DNA of 64,000 nt, taken from assembly GCA_046328715.1 (NCBI GenBank), contig JAXLWB010000023.1, positions 87,270-151,269 on the forward strand, in the 5' to 3' direction. The notes below the pieces were generated by a model. The model did no database searches. It was not told where the DNA came from and saw only the letters and a program-made list of their open reading frames with translations. The stretch is from JAXLWB01 sp046328715 (GTDB taxonomy: Bacteria > Chloroflexota > Anaerolineae > Caldilineales > Caldilineaceae). Within the stretch, counting starts at the first letter, position 1. Every line of letters begins with the position of its first letter. This document shows, piece after piece, positions 52,024 through 61,031 of the stretch. Made by a program: the position numbers and the translations under genes.

Positions 52024-53688
52024 ATGAGTTCAAGAAAAATTGTGTTGGACACAAGCAATTTCTCACGCCGCGATTTTCTCAAGCTGCTCGGAGCAGTCGG
52101 TGCCACCACCGTCGTAGCTGGCTGCGTTGCGCCAGGGGTCGAAACCGGTGGCAGCACAGCAGCAGCCCCTGCCGCCGAGGCTGGCAGTGCCGCCGCAGCC
52201 GGTGGCGGAACACTCATTTGGTTGTCGCACCAGGAGATCGCCGGCCTTGGCCCGAGCGATCTTGGTGCTACGATGCAGTCGATCATGATCGGTGCGATCC
52301 ATAGTTCATTGGTAGGTTGGGACATCAACTACAAGATGTACAATGATCTGGCGGATTCGGTCGATGTCCAAGCTGATGGTTTGAAGTACACCTTCAAGTT
52401 ACGCCAGGGTGTTAAATTCCACGATGGTAGCGAGTTGAAGGCCGGCGATGTCAAGTACACCATCGACTACTACCGCGACGAAAAGAATGCTGCCCCCATC
52501 CAGAGCAGCTATACCGGCATTGATAGCGTTGACACACCGGATGATTACACGGTTGTGGTCAACATGAAGACTGTCAATGCTGCTTCTCTGGTGAACTGGG
52601 CGAGTAATCCAATCGTCAATGCCAAACATCATGCCGAAGTGGGCGATGCAAAATATTCCACCTCACCGATCGGCACCGGCCCATTTAAGGTGAAAGAGTG
52701 GAAAGCCTCCGAGTATACCTTGCTTGCTGCCTTTGACGACTACTATAAGGGTCGCCCACAGGTGGACGAGATTCGCATGGAAGTTGTGCCCGAAGACGCC
52801 GTGCGTAAAGCCGCCTTGGAAACAGGCGACGCTGACTCTTCGGCCTGGCCGCTACTGGTCGAAGACAGCTTGGCCCTGGAGAAGGATACCAACTTCAAGG
52901 TCTTCCGCACCGCAGGCGAGTCAATCAAACACTTCCCGATCAACAATGAAAAGCCCTACTTCTCGGACAAACGCTGTCGCCAAGCCCTGATGCACGCCCT
53001 CGACCGCCAGCGCATCATTGACGATCTATGGAATGGCGCAGCCGAGGTGGCCCATTCAAACATTCCACCTGGAAGCCAATACTACAAGTCCGACCTGAAA
53101 CAATACGAATTTGACCCAGAAAAGGCCAAATCCATGCTCGATGAGGCAGGTTGGACAGCCGGGGCTGACGGCATTCGCGAAAAGGATGGCGTTAAGTTCT
53201 CTTTCACTTGCACGGCAAAAGCAGGCGACCAAGCGCGCAAAGCGATTGCTGAGTTGGCGCAGCAGCTCTTCAAAGATGTCGGCGTCGAAATGCAGATCAC
53301 CGAGGCACCCGTAGCCGAAATCCTCGAAGCCATGCGTGGTGGTACAATGGAAATGTCAATCTTCAACTGGACGTACTGTGTGGGCGTACTTGAACCGGAT
53401 CCCACTGATACCCTCAGTTCAGGCGGTGGCAATAACTTCCCACACTTCAAAAATGCCGAGATGGACGAACTACTGGCCAAAGGACTGCAAGAGGTCGATC
53501 CCGAGAAACGCAAACCGATCTATGATCGCGTTCAGGAGATCTTTGTCGAAGAAGTGCCAGTACTCTACCTGCAATTCGATACCTGGATGCTACCCTTCGC
53601 TGTCCGTGTCGAAGGTCTGCCCGACGGCACCGCCAATACCTATCCGCTCTATTCCTATCTGCTCCCCTTGAAGAAGCAGAACGGCTAA
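52024..53688 (+). CDS. Peptide/nickel-type ABC transporter substrate-binding lipoprotein (Tat-exported)
   Basis: A 554-residue family 5 solute-binding protein. A twin-arginine signal (SRRDFLKLLG) ends in a lipobox (VVAGC), followed by an Ala/Gly-rich flexible linker, so it is exported folded and anchored in the membrane. KYTFKLRQGVKFHDGSEL and the P-x-GTGPFKVKEW motif are typical of the family. Ligands in the family are oligopeptides, dipeptides, muropeptides, sugars or nickel. It heads an operon with dppB- and dppC-like genes. Confidence 0.92.
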   Translation: MSSRKIVLDTSNFSRRDFLKLLGAVGATTVVAGCVAPGVETGGSTAAAPAAEAGSAAAAGGGTLIWLSHQEIAGLGPSDLGATMQSIMIGAIHSSLVGWDINYKMYNDLADSVDVQADGLKYTFKLRQGVKFHDGSELKAGDVKYTIDYYRDEKNAAPIQSSYTGIDSVDTPDDYTVVVNMKTVNAASLVNWASNPIVNAKHHAEVGDAKYSTSPIGTGPFKVKEWKASEYTLLAAFDDYYKGRPQVDEIRMEVVPEDAVRKAALETGDADSSAWPLLVEDSLALEKDTNFKVFRTAGESIKHFPINNEKPYFSDKRCRQALMHALDRQRIIDDLWNGAAEVAHSNIPPGSQYYKSDLKQYEFDPEKAKSMLDEAGWTAGADGIREKDGVKFSFTCTAKAGDQARKAIAELAQQLFKDVGVEMQITEAPVAEILEAMRGGTMEMSIFNWTYCVGVLEPDPTDTLSSGGGNNFPHFKNAEMDELLAKGLQEVDPEKRKPIYDRVQEIFVEEVPVLYLQFDTWMLPFAVRVEGLPDGTANTYPLYSYLLPLKKQNG

Positions 53689-53693
53689 GAAAT

Positions 53694-53770
53694 GGTGAAT
53701 GGTTAATGGTTAATTCTTAATTGTCAAGTGAGTAGAGTTGACGAGCACAGTTAACCATTAACCATTCACC
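53694..53770. repeat. Perfect 20-bp inverted repeat of AATGGTTA units
   Basis: GGTGAATGGTTAATGGTTAA (53694-53713) and its exact complement (53751-53770). A further GTTAACCATTA lies at 53779-53789, 2 bp before the ATG of dppB. It is the clearest of the stuttering palindromes. Confidence 0.8.
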
Positions 53771-53791
53771 GCTACACCGTTAACCATTACT

Positions 53792-54724
53792 ATGTTACTC
53801 TACATCATTCGTCGCCTGCTCCAGGGCTTGCTCATCATCTTTTTGGTCAGCGTAATCACCTTTGTCATCATGCGCCTGCTACCGGGGGATCCGGTGCAGT
53901 TGTTGCTAGGCGAAGGCAAAGTAAAGATGACCAACGAGCTGCGTGACGCCATCCATGCCAAGTGGGGTTTTGACAAGCCTTACTATCAGCAATATCTGAT
54001 CTGGCTCTGGAGCTTGCTGCGCGGGGACTTTGGCGAATCCGTGGTGCGACGAGGTGTGCCGGTGAGCCAGATGATCCGAGAGGCCGCTCCGATCACAGCC
54101 TTTCTAAATCTGATTTCGTTGTTGCTGGCAGCGGCCATCGCCGTCCCTGCAGGGATCCTAGCGGGCGTGAAACGCAATTCGATCTTTGACTACTTCACTG
54201 CCTTCTTCGCCACCTTGGGCGTTTCACTGCCACCGTTTTGGATTGCCTTGATGGCCATTATTCTCTTTGCGGTTATGTTGCACTGGCTGCCGCCTTTCGG
54301 ATTGAAGACGTGGAAGGGCTATATTTTGCCGATTGGCGTGCTTACGATTGAGCAGATGGCGCTCTTTGCCCGCGTCATGCGCAGTGCAACAATCGAAACC
54401 TTGTCACAAGATTACGTACGCACGGCGCGTGCCAAAGGCTTAGCCGAGCGTCTTGTCATCTTGCGCCATGCGGTGCGCAATGCACTGCTACCCGTGGTTA
54501 CCGTGTTGGGGCTTTCGATTGCTACCATTCTTAGCGGCACCATCATCATCGAGACAATCTTTGCCCTGCCAGGCATTGGTCGCCTCTTTATCGACTCGCT
54601 GGGCCGACTCGACTATCAGGTCGTGCAGTCGCTGGTTGTCGTCTTCTCGGCACTGGTGGTTGTCGCCAATTTGGTCACTGACCTGGTGTACGCCGTCGTT
54701 GACCCCCGTATTCGAATCGACTAA
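53792..54724 (+). CDS. Peptide ABC transporter permease, DppB type
   Basis: A 310-residue inner-membrane permease with about six helices. N-terminal YIIRRLLQGLLIIFLVSVITF, a RLLPGDPVQLLLGE loop typical of DppB/OppB, and the EAA motif (ARAKGLAERLVILRHAVRNALLPV) that contacts the ATPase. It forms a heterodimer with the following permease. There is no clear SD; the ATG directly follows the third copy of the ACCATTA motif. No ATPase genes follow in the window. Confidence 0.92.
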   Translation: MLLYIIRRLLQGLLIIFLVSVITFVIMRLLPGDPVQLLLGEGKVKMTNELRDAIHAKWGFDKPYYQQYLIWLWSLLRGDFGESVVRRGVPVSQMIREAAPITAFLNLISLLLAAAIAVPAGILAGVKRNSIFDYFTAFFATLGVSLPPFWIALMAIILFAVMLHWLPPFGLKTWKGYILPIGVLTIEQMALFARVMRSATIETLSQDYVRTARAKGLAERLVILRHAVRNALLPVVTVLGLSIATILSGTIIIETIFALPGIGRLFIDSLGRLDYQVVQSLVVVFSALVVVANLVTDLVYAVVDPRIRID

Positions 54725-54741
54725 TCCTTCATCCATGATAA

Positions 54742-54820
54742 ACTTGACCGGCACTTCACGGTTTAATGGATTGGATTTAACCTTTGTAAACACACATCAT
54801 CTAAAAAGTGCCGGTCAAGT
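54742..54820. repeat. Perfect 15-bp inverted repeat between dppB and dppC
   Basis: ACTTGACCGGCACTT (54742-54756) and AAGTGCCGGTCAAGT (54806-54820), separated by 49 nt. It ends 8 nt before the ATG at 54829, where the SD site would normally be. Confidence 0.7.
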
Positions 54821-54828
54821 CTAAATAT

Positions 54829-55743
54829 ATGGCTGTCATTTCTGGAACAACTCCTATCTCCGCCAAACAAGATGATCTGAGCGCACAACGTTCAGAATGG
54901 TTACAAATCTGGCGCAGATTCAAGGGCAATCGGCTTGCCATTATTGGCCTGGCAGTGGTGCTGCTGTTGATTATAATCGCAGCACTCGCTAACGTCCTCG
55001 CGCCCTACGATCCTGCCTTTTCCTTCCGCGGCATGCGTGGCTCGGCCCCTGGTGCAGAGCACTGGTTGGGAACCGATACCAACGGGCGTGACCTGCTGAG
55101 CCGGGTGGTTTTTGGGGCCCGGATTGCCTTGACGGTGGGCATTGGTGCGACGCTGATGCAATTGATCATTGGCGTGCTGATCGGTGCAATTGCCGGCTAT
55201 TTCGGCGGCTGGACTGACACGATCCTCTCCCGCTTGATCGACACCTTGATGTCGATGCCAGTGTTGGCATTGCTCACTCTGCTAGCCGCAGTCTTGCGCG
55301 ATAAAGCGATTCCTAGCGTGCTGCTCACTATTATGGTGATCGGCTTCACCGGTTGGTCGCGCTTTGCCCGTGTTGTGCGCGCCGATGTTATGAGTTTGAA
55401 GCAGCGCGACTTTGTGATCGCCGCCCAGTCAAGTGGGGTGACGCCGATGCGCATCATCGTACGCCACATGTTGCCGAATGTGATGGGACCAGTCATTGTG
55501 CTGGCTTCGCTTGGCATTGGCGGCATCATTATATTGGAAGCGGCACTCTCCTTTTTGGGCTTAGGCGTGCGTCCACCCACACCATCCTGGGGCGTCATTC
55601 TTTCAGATGGGCGTGCCTTTATCACCAACTATCCCCACATCGTCATCTCACCCGGTGTGATGATCGTCATCACCGTCCTTGCCTTCAACTTCCTCGGTGA
55701 TGGTCTGCGCGATGCGCTGGACCCCAAACAACGAGCAGAATAA
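54829..55743 (+). CDS. Peptide ABC transporter permease, DppC type
   Basis: A 304-residue permease of the DppC/OppC group: N-terminal RRFKGNRLAIIGLAVVLLL, an APGAEHWLGTDTNGRDLLSRV segment (split across the loop) and the EAA motif with AAQSSGVTPMRIIVRHMLPN. ATG at 54829 was chosen; the GTG at 54808 falls in the inverted repeat. It works with the DppB-type partner encoded upstream. The DppD and DppF ATPases are not adjacent, so they must be encoded elsewhere and may be shared. Confidence 0.9.
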   Translation: MAVISGTTPISAKQDDLSAQRSEWLQIWRRFKGNRLAIIGLAVVLLLIIIAALANVLAPYDPAFSFRGMRGSAPGAEHWLGTDTNGRDLLSRVVFGARIALTVGIGATLMQLIIGVLIGAIAGYFGGWTDTILSRLIDTLMSMPVLALLTLLAAVLRDKAIPSVLLTIMVIGFTGWSRFARVVRADVMSLKQRDFVIAAQSSGVTPMRIIVRHMLPNVMGPVIVLASLGIGGIIILEAALSFLGLGVRPPTPSWGVILSDGRAFITNYPHIVISPGVMIVITVLAFNFLGDGLRDALDPKQRAE

Positions 55744-55871
55744 TGAATCCTATTGTTACAGTCCACTGAGCTTTTGAGCATGATGGATTGTGTTAGCTTT
55801 GTCACATTGCAAAGTCTGCAAATTACAAAAGCTTTTCCATTTGACAAGCATTTTGAACAACAAAGGTTTAT

Positions 55872-56789
55872 ATGTCTCAATTAGCCGATCAAATTGAATC
55901 GATACGTGCTGCCAGCGGTACCACTGCCTTCGGCGTCGCCATCAAACATCTCGAATCGGGTGAAGAACTCTATTTCGACGCCGATCGCGTCTTTCCTCTC
56001 TGTAGTGTCTTCAAAACCCCTGTGCTATGCGAAGCAGTGCGCCAGATTCATGAGGGGCGCTTCCGTTATGAAGATCGTTGGACCTTGACGATGGGCGAGA
56101 AAAATTTGCCCAGCGGCATCCTCGTCTACTTTCAGGATGGGTTACAGCCCACAGTGCGCGATTTGCTGACGCTCATGATCATCATCTCCGACAATACGGC
56201 CACCGATATGATTATGCACCGTATTGGTGTCGGAGAAACCACTCGCTTCATGCACGACCTCGGCCTAACTGACATCCATGTGCCGATGCGAGTGCGTGAC
56301 ATCTTTAATGACATTATGGGTGAAGAAGGCTCCGATCCTCGATTGCTGCACAAGTACATCGGTAAATTTTACAGCGAGCCCGAAGGCAATCGCCAAGGCA
56401 AAGCCTACAGCTTGGGCGTCGAGAACGATGTTGGCACGCCGCGTGCGCTCAACGCCCTACTGGAGATGATTTGGCAAGGCAAGGTCGTCAGCCGCCAGGC
56501 GAGCGACGACATCTTGTACATTTTATTGCAACAGACCCTCAACCAGCGTCTGCCCCGCTTTCTGCCAGAAGGCACACCTTTTGCCCACAAAACTGGTACG
56601 CTGAGCGGCATTCGCAATGACAGCGGCATTCTTTATTGTAGCGAAACGTCGCATGTGGCGATTACCACCTTTACCACCTGGGATGGCAGCAGTGCTGCAG
56701 GCGATCCAGTCGCTGTTGATCAAATGATCCAGACGATTGATTCAGCGATGGGCAAGATTGGCCTGGCGGTCTATGAACATTTCCGGTGA
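55872..56789 (+). CDS. Class A beta-lactamase-fold serine hydrolase without signal peptide
   Basis: A 305-residue protein with the three class A landmarks: SVFK (45-48), SDN (106-108) and KTG (240-242). It starts directly with the first domain helix and has no signal peptide, so it should be cytoplasmic. That argues against beta-lactam resistance by periplasmic hydrolysis and for a role on an imported D-amino-acid peptide or amide. The omega-loop Glu needed for lactamase deacylation is not certain (an EEGSDP stretch at about 151-156 is the best candidate). It lies downstream of dppC and upstream of a D-aminoacylase. Confidence 0.88.
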   Translation: MSQLADQIESIRAASGTTAFGVAIKHLESGEELYFDADRVFPLCSVFKTPVLCEAVRQIHEGRFRYEDRWTLTMGEKNLPSGILVYFQDGLQPTVRDLLTLMIIISDNTATDMIMHRIGVGETTRFMHDLGLTDIHVPMRVRDIFNDIMGEEGSDPRLLHKYIGKFYSEPEGNRQGKAYSLGVENDVGTPRALNALLEMIWQGKVVSRQASDDILYILLQQTLNQRLPRFLPEGTPFAHKTGTLSGIRNDSGILYCSETSHVAITTFTTWDGSSAAGDPVAVDQMIQTIDSAMGKIGLAVYEHFR

Positions 56790-56832
56790 GGATCGGCACG
56801 CGGAACACACGGATTTGTCGGAGAAGAATAGC

Positions 56833-56902
56833 CGTAGGTGCGTGTTTTTAACCGCACAAATGTCGGTTAATTAGGGTTGTGCGGTTAGAAACCGCACCTA
56901 CG
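56833..56902. repeat. GTAGGTGCG palindromic repeat
   Basis: Arms 56833-56859 and 56877-56902 pair with about two differences (CGTAGGTGCGTG...ACCGCACAA against TTGTGCGGTT...CGCACCTACG). Its CGTAGGTGCGTG and CCGCACAAATG parts also occur in the 118-bp tandem units at 48804. Confidence 0.75.
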
Positions 56903-56977
56903 AAAGCATTCGATTTACTCGTCGCATGAGATTTCGCTACAAATCTCACGCATCACACAGCACGTTTCACGCAGCCT

Positions 56978-57448
56978 ATGCCAACCCGGATCGACCTCGA
57001 ACGCCCAGATACGCCTGACGCCCTACAACTAATCGGCGAGCTTGAGGCCTACCTTTCTCCGCAGTATCCACCTGAAAGCCGGCATGGCTTCAGCCCAGAA
57101 AAGCTGATTCGCCAGAACGTGGCCTTTTTTGTCATACGTCAGGACGGTGTACCAGCAGGCTGTGGCGGCATTAAAATCTATGCCGAAGCAAGGCCAAGTT
57201 ACGGCGAGGTCAAACGCATGTACGTGCGACCGCAGTTTCGTGGTCTTGGATTGGCCAAGACGATGCTCAATCATCTTGCCGACTACACGCAAAGTCAAGG
57301 CGTCTCGCTACTGCGCCTGGAAACCGGCATCCATCAAATCGAAGCTTGCAGTCTCTACGAACGCTTTGGATTTCAACGTATCGCGCCTTTTGGAGAATAC
57401 AAGGAAGATCCATTGAGCATTTTTTATGAGAAAGCAATCGGAGAGTAG
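56978..57448 (+). CDS. GNAT N-acetyltransferase
   Basis: A single-domain 156-residue GNAT: IGELEAYLSPQYPPESRHGF, GGIKIY, then KRMYVRPQFRGLGLAKTML (acetyl-CoA loop) and ACSLYERFGF. This subgroup (often annotated as acetyltransferase of amino acids or peptides) is common. It lies between the class A hydrolase and the D-aminoacylase and so might act on the same pathway. Confidence 0.88.
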   Translation: MPTRIDLERPDTPDALQLIGELEAYLSPQYPPESRHGFSPEKLIRQNVAFFVIRQDGVPAGCGGIKIYAEARPSYGEVKRMYVRPQFRGLGLAKTMLNHLADYTQSQGVSLLRLETGIHQIEACSLYERFGFQRIAPFGEYKEDPLSIFYEKAIGE

Positions 57449-57500
57449 AAACTGGAGATTGTTGTTGAAATGTGATTCCCCATCTCCAATCTCTACCTTC
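57441..57500. repeat. Quasi-palindrome between GNAT and D-aminoacylase
   Basis: GAGAGTAGAAACTGGAGATT (57441-57460) pairs imperfectly with 57481-57500 (CATCTCCAATCTCTACCTTC). It overlaps the GNAT stop and ends 27 nt before the next ATG. Confidence 0.5.
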
Positions 57501-57526
57501 ATTCACAGATAGAGGTAACCACCCTT

Positions 57527-59170
57527 ATGCCCACCTACACCACTCTCATCCGCAACGCCAAAGTCGTCGATGGTACGGGCAATCCCTGGTTTTACGGCGA
57601 CGTTGCCCTCAAGGGTGACCGCATTGGCCAGATTGCGGCGGCAGGTTCCATCAACAAACGATCCGCCAGCGAAGTTGTCGAAGCTGACGGCAAGGTCGTT
57701 GCTCCCGGCTTTATTGATATTCTCAGCCACTCGATCATACCGCTGATGGTCGATGGTCGTGATCTCTCGAAGATTACCCAAGGGGTGACGACCGAGATCA
57801 TGGGTGAAGATTGGACGCCTGCGCCCTTTGAAGGATTGGTCGATGCCGCCGATTTGGACCGCAACAAACTGCTGGATCGGGTACCAGAATGGAAGGATCG
57901 TATCAAAAGCTGGAAGCATTTTCGTCAGTGGTTGGAGGCAAGTGCCGCCGCCGGGGTTTCGCCCAACATCGGTTCCTTTCTGGGTGGTGGCACGGTCCGT
58001 CAGATTGCGATGGGTGCCAAGATGGGCAAACCGAGCGCTGAAGAAATGGCAACCATGCGCCGGGTCACTGCCGAGGCGATGGAAGATGGAGCAATGGGCG
58101 TCTCCTATGCTTTGATCTACCCACCCAGTTCGTTCACCGACACGAATGAGATTGTCGAAGTCTGCAAGGTGGTCAGCCGCTACAAGGGTGTCTATATCAC
58201 CCACATCCGCTCCGAGGCAGGCCGGTTGTTGGAGAGCCTAGAAGAAGCAATTGAGATCGGACAACGCGCCAAACTTCCAGTCGAGATTTACCATCTAAAA
58301 GCGGCGGGACGTCCAAACTGGCCCAAAATGAGCGCAGTGATCGAGCGCATCAACCGTGCCCGTGCCGCAGGCATCGACATCACCGCCGACATGTATCCTT
58401 ATGCTGGGGCCGGGACAGGGCTCACCTCTGTGTTGCCGCCTTGGGCCGATGCCGACGCAGGCATCTATGAAAACCTCAAGAATCCTGAGCTGCGCGCTAA
58501 GATCCGTGCCGAAGCGATCCATCCTTCCGGCGATTGGGAGGCGATGGTCGAACTCAACGGTGCGGAAAACGTGATGCCTGTGGGCTTCTACAAAGAAGAA
58601 AACAAGCAGTACATCAGCAAGCGACTCTCCGAGATTGCGGCGATGCGCAAGCAGGAATGGGTTGATGCTGCCATTGATCTGCTGATCTCTGAAGGACAAC
58701 GGATCGGGACTATCTACTTTATGATGGATGAAGCCAACGTACGCCGCCAACTCCAACTGCCGTGGATCACAATTGGCACCGACGCCGGTGGCTTCGATCC
58801 AGTATGGGGCAAAGCCTATGGACCGGTACATCCACGCGGCTATGGCAGCTATCCTCGCATCTTGGGCAAATATGTGCGCGAAGAAGGCATCATCACGCTG
58901 GAAGATTGTGTGCGTAAGATGAGTGGTGCGGTGGCGCAACGGCTCAGCATTCGCAATCGAGGCATTTTACGCGAAGGCTATCAAGCGGATGTCCTACTCT
59001 TCGATCCAGCCACGATCAGCGACCGCGCCACCTTTGACGATCCGCATCAGCTTTCGGTGGGAATGGAAGAAATCTGGGTCAACGGTGAACGTGTGCTACG
59101 CGCTGGCGAACACACCGGAGCCAAGCCGGGCAGGGTTGTGAATGGGCCGGGATGGAAAAAGACAAAATGA
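57527..59170 (+). CDS. N-acyl-D-amino-acid deacylase family amidohydrolase
   Basis: A 547-residue amidohydrolase of the D-aminoacylase group. N-terminal VVDGTGNPWFYGDVALKGDRI, then GFIDILSHS where the usual H-x-H metal pair reads L-x-H, later YITHIRSEAGRL and VEIYHLKAAG with two His, and GTDAGGF with the catalytic Asp. The C-terminal segment GILREGYQADVLLFDP is typical. Enzymes of this family release D-amino acids from N-acyl or peptide forms. The His-to-Leu change occurs in part of the family and may reflect a one-metal site. Confidence 0.88.
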   Translation: MPTYTTLIRNAKVVDGTGNPWFYGDVALKGDRIGQIAAAGSINKRSASEVVEADGKVVAPGFIDILSHSIIPLMVDGRDLSKITQGVTTEIMGEDWTPAPFEGLVDAADLDRNKLLDRVPEWKDRIKSWKHFRQWLEASAAAGVSPNIGSFLGGGTVRQIAMGAKMGKPSAEEMATMRRVTAEAMEDGAMGVSYALIYPPSSFTDTNEIVEVCKVVSRYKGVYITHIRSEAGRLLESLEEAIEIGQRAKLPVEIYHLKAAGRPNWPKMSAVIERINRARAAGIDITADMYPYAGAGTGLTSVLPPWADADAGIYENLKNPELRAKIRAEAIHPSGDWEAMVELNGAENVMPVGFYKEENKQYISKRLSEIAAMRKQEWVDAAIDLLISEGQRIGTIYFMMDEANVRRQLQLPWITIGTDAGGFDPVWGKAYGPVHPRGYGSYPRILGKYVREEGIITLEDCVRKMSGAVAQRLSIRNRGILREGYQADVLLFDPATISDRATFDDPHQLSVGMEEIWVNGERVLRAGEHTGAKPGRVVNGPGWKKTK

Positions 59171-59246
59171 CAAGATGACTGGAAGACAGGAGGAAAAGAG
59201 GATTATCTCGTCTTACTGTCTTCTTGTCTTCCAATTGTCCTGTCTT
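59169..59246. repeat. Stuttering quasi-palindrome of GACAAG/GACAGG units
   Basis: Left arm 59169-59192 and right arm 59214-59246 are complementary with small shifts, again built from GACAAG/GACAGG motifs like the copy at 10348. It overlaps the D-aminoacylase stop. Confidence 0.6.
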
Positions 59247-59291
59247 CGGGCAAATGAGAAACAGAAGATCAATTCTTGAAGGAATTCAGCT

Positions 59292-60734
59292 ATGGCGACG
59301 ATCAATTACAGTGGGAAGGTACATCCCCAATCGGTGACCGAGTATGAGGGTGTGACTTATTTTTTAGGGACCTCTCCGACAGGCGAGCGGCAGCTTGGTG
59401 TTATTGGGAAAAGTGATGGCTTTGTTGGAGCCAGGGATGGGCAAGGCAACTTCCTAGGCGCATGCACGCCTGAGAATGCAGCGCTTCTACGCCAGCGTTT
59501 GCCTTGGTTAAATGCAGTTCCGTTGGGGCGGCAAACTTCGTTTGGCTTCGGCGATCGCATCGGTAACGCTACCCCAGGCCACATCCAGGCCATGCGTGCG
59601 GCGGGTGCCGAAAACAAGATTGGGCCGATCTATGCCCAACAATCGGTACGCGAGAACACCCGCACCGGTCGCACACCGCAACAGGTGATGGATGATGCGA
59701 TGTGGAGCATCTTCCAGGAAGGCTGGTGTGCGCCTTGGGGAGCAGACGCAGATCATGTCAAGCAGATCTCCGACTTGGCACCCTTTGTGGCAGCAGGCTA
59801 CACCTTCTACACCATCGACCCCAGTGACCATGTAGACAACAGCGCCCAAGAGGCCGATCTAGAAACGCTGCGCCAGAAGGTAATGCAGTTGCCCTGGGAT
59901 GTTCTCCAGACTTCCTATGCCTCAATTCAAGCTAAGTACAGCCAACCCTTTACGCTTGAAGGATTGAGCCTGCACTTTGATGAACCAACCTTGTTGCGCG
60001 CCTTGGCTAAGTATGGACGAGCCATCGCCCACACCGTGACGATTGCCCGCGCATTGAACCAACAGCGCACGCAGGGTGGCTATGATCTGGAAATGTCGGT
60101 CGATGAAACCGATACGCCCACCTCGACCTACGAGCACTTTTTCATCGCCAGCGAGTTGCTTGAACGTAACCTGCCAGTCGTGAGTTTGGCACCACGCTTT
60201 GTGGGAAAATTTCAGAAGGGTGTGGATTACATGGGTGATCTGGACGAGTTTGAACGAGAACTTGCCGGCCATGTGGCGATCATGAAGCACTTTGCCCATT
60301 ACAAGCTCAGCGTTCACACCGGTTCGGACAAATTCAGCATCTATCCGATCGTTGCCAATCATGCCAACGGTTGGGTGCATGTTAAAACGGCAGGCACCAG
60401 TTATCTCGAAGCACTGCGTGTGATGGCCAATGTGAAACCCATTCTCTTCCGCCAGATGCTTGACGATGCACGTGGCCATTTTGAACATGACCGCAAGAGC
60501 TATTTTCTCGATGCTGAGCTGAGCAAAGTGCCAGTGGGCAGCGAAGTAATTGACGCTGATCTGCCGGGGCTACTCGACCAGTTTGACGCGCGGCAAGTTT
60601 TGCATGTCGCCTTTGGCACGATTCTCAAAAGCTACGGAGATGAGATACGTCCCTGCCTGGCAGCGCATGAGACAGAATATCGTGCCGGTTTGGAACGGCA
60701 TTTTGTCCGCCATTTGCAGCCGTTCGTGAGGTGA
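59292..60734 (+). CDS. uxaE: Tagaturonate epimerase (UxaE family)
   Basis: A 480-residue protein of the UxaE family, which interconverts D-tagaturonate and D-fructuronate in galacturonate breakdown. The N-terminal SFGFGDRIGNATPGHIQAM and the TIM-barrel segments with DEP, SVDETDTPTS, HTGSDKFSIYP and VHVKTAGTSYLEALR are family-typical; His, Asp and Glu ligands for a divalent metal lie in these. No other uronate genes lie next to it in the window. Confidence 0.85.
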   Translation: MATINYSGKVHPQSVTEYEGVTYFLGTSPTGERQLGVIGKSDGFVGARDGQGNFLGACTPENAALLRQRLPWLNAVPLGRQTSFGFGDRIGNATPGHIQAMRAAGAENKIGPIYAQQSVRENTRTGRTPQQVMDDAMWSIFQEGWCAPWGADADHVKQISDLAPFVAAGYTFYTIDPSDHVDNSAQEADLETLRQKVMQLPWDVLQTSYASIQAKYSQPFTLEGLSLHFDEPTLLRALAKYGRAIAHTVTIARALNQQRTQGGYDLEMSVDETDTPTSTYEHFFIASELLERNLPVVSLAPRFVGKFQKGVDYMGDLDEFERELAGHVAIMKHFAHYKLSVHTGSDKFSIYPIVANHANGWVHVKTAGTSYLEALRVMANVKPILFRQMLDDARGHFEHDRKSYFLDAELSKVPVGSEVIDADLPGLLDQFDARQVLHVAFGTILKSYGDEIRPCLAAHETEYRAGLERHFVRHLQPFVR

Positions 60735-60784
60735 TGCAGGGTAACTAATAGACAAAGCAGATAGACATTGCATGATCACAATGT

Positions 60785-60853
60785 GTAGGGGCACACCCTT
60801 GCGCTTGCCCATTCGCTGATGCAAGCAGGGCACCGGCAAGCGGATGCCCCTAC
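60785..60853 (-). repeat. Dispersed GTAGGGGC palindromic repeat, copy 2
   Basis: Arms 60785-60810 and 60828-60853 form a hairpin with GTAGGGGC and GCCCCTAC ends. Bases 60826-60853 are the exact reverse complement of 2362-2389. Confidence 0.75.
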
Positions 60854-60894
60854 AATGATCCATCTTTGCTTTGCTTTGTCTATAAGTTGGTCTT

Positions 60895-61025
60895 TAACGC
60901 AAAGTCGCAAGGAGGCAAAGACGCAAAGCAAGGGAATAAGAAGGCATCATATGATTGCAGTTCGCTGGCAGGCGATTCAACCATCAAAATTACTTCCGCC
61001 CTTGCCTCTTTGCGTCCTTGCGTTA
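60895..61025. repeat. Stuttering inverted repeat of ACGCAAAG units
   Basis: TAACGCAAAGTCGCAAGGAG and following GGCAAAGACGCAAAG (60895-60928) pair with 61001-61025 (CTTTGCGTCCTTGCGTTA core). The 72-nt middle part is unrelated. The ACGCAAAG-type repeat is one I have seen described as widespread in bacterial genomes (recollection, not checked). Confidence 0.65.
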
Positions 61026-61031
61026 ATTTCT

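Larger units (their letters stand above)
60735..61031. other. Repeat-rich intergenic region
   Basis: The space between uxaE and the next gene (60735-61100) contains two independent inverted repeats (60785-60853 and 60895-61025) and a terminator for the opposite strand. No gene is seen. Confidence 0.6.
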
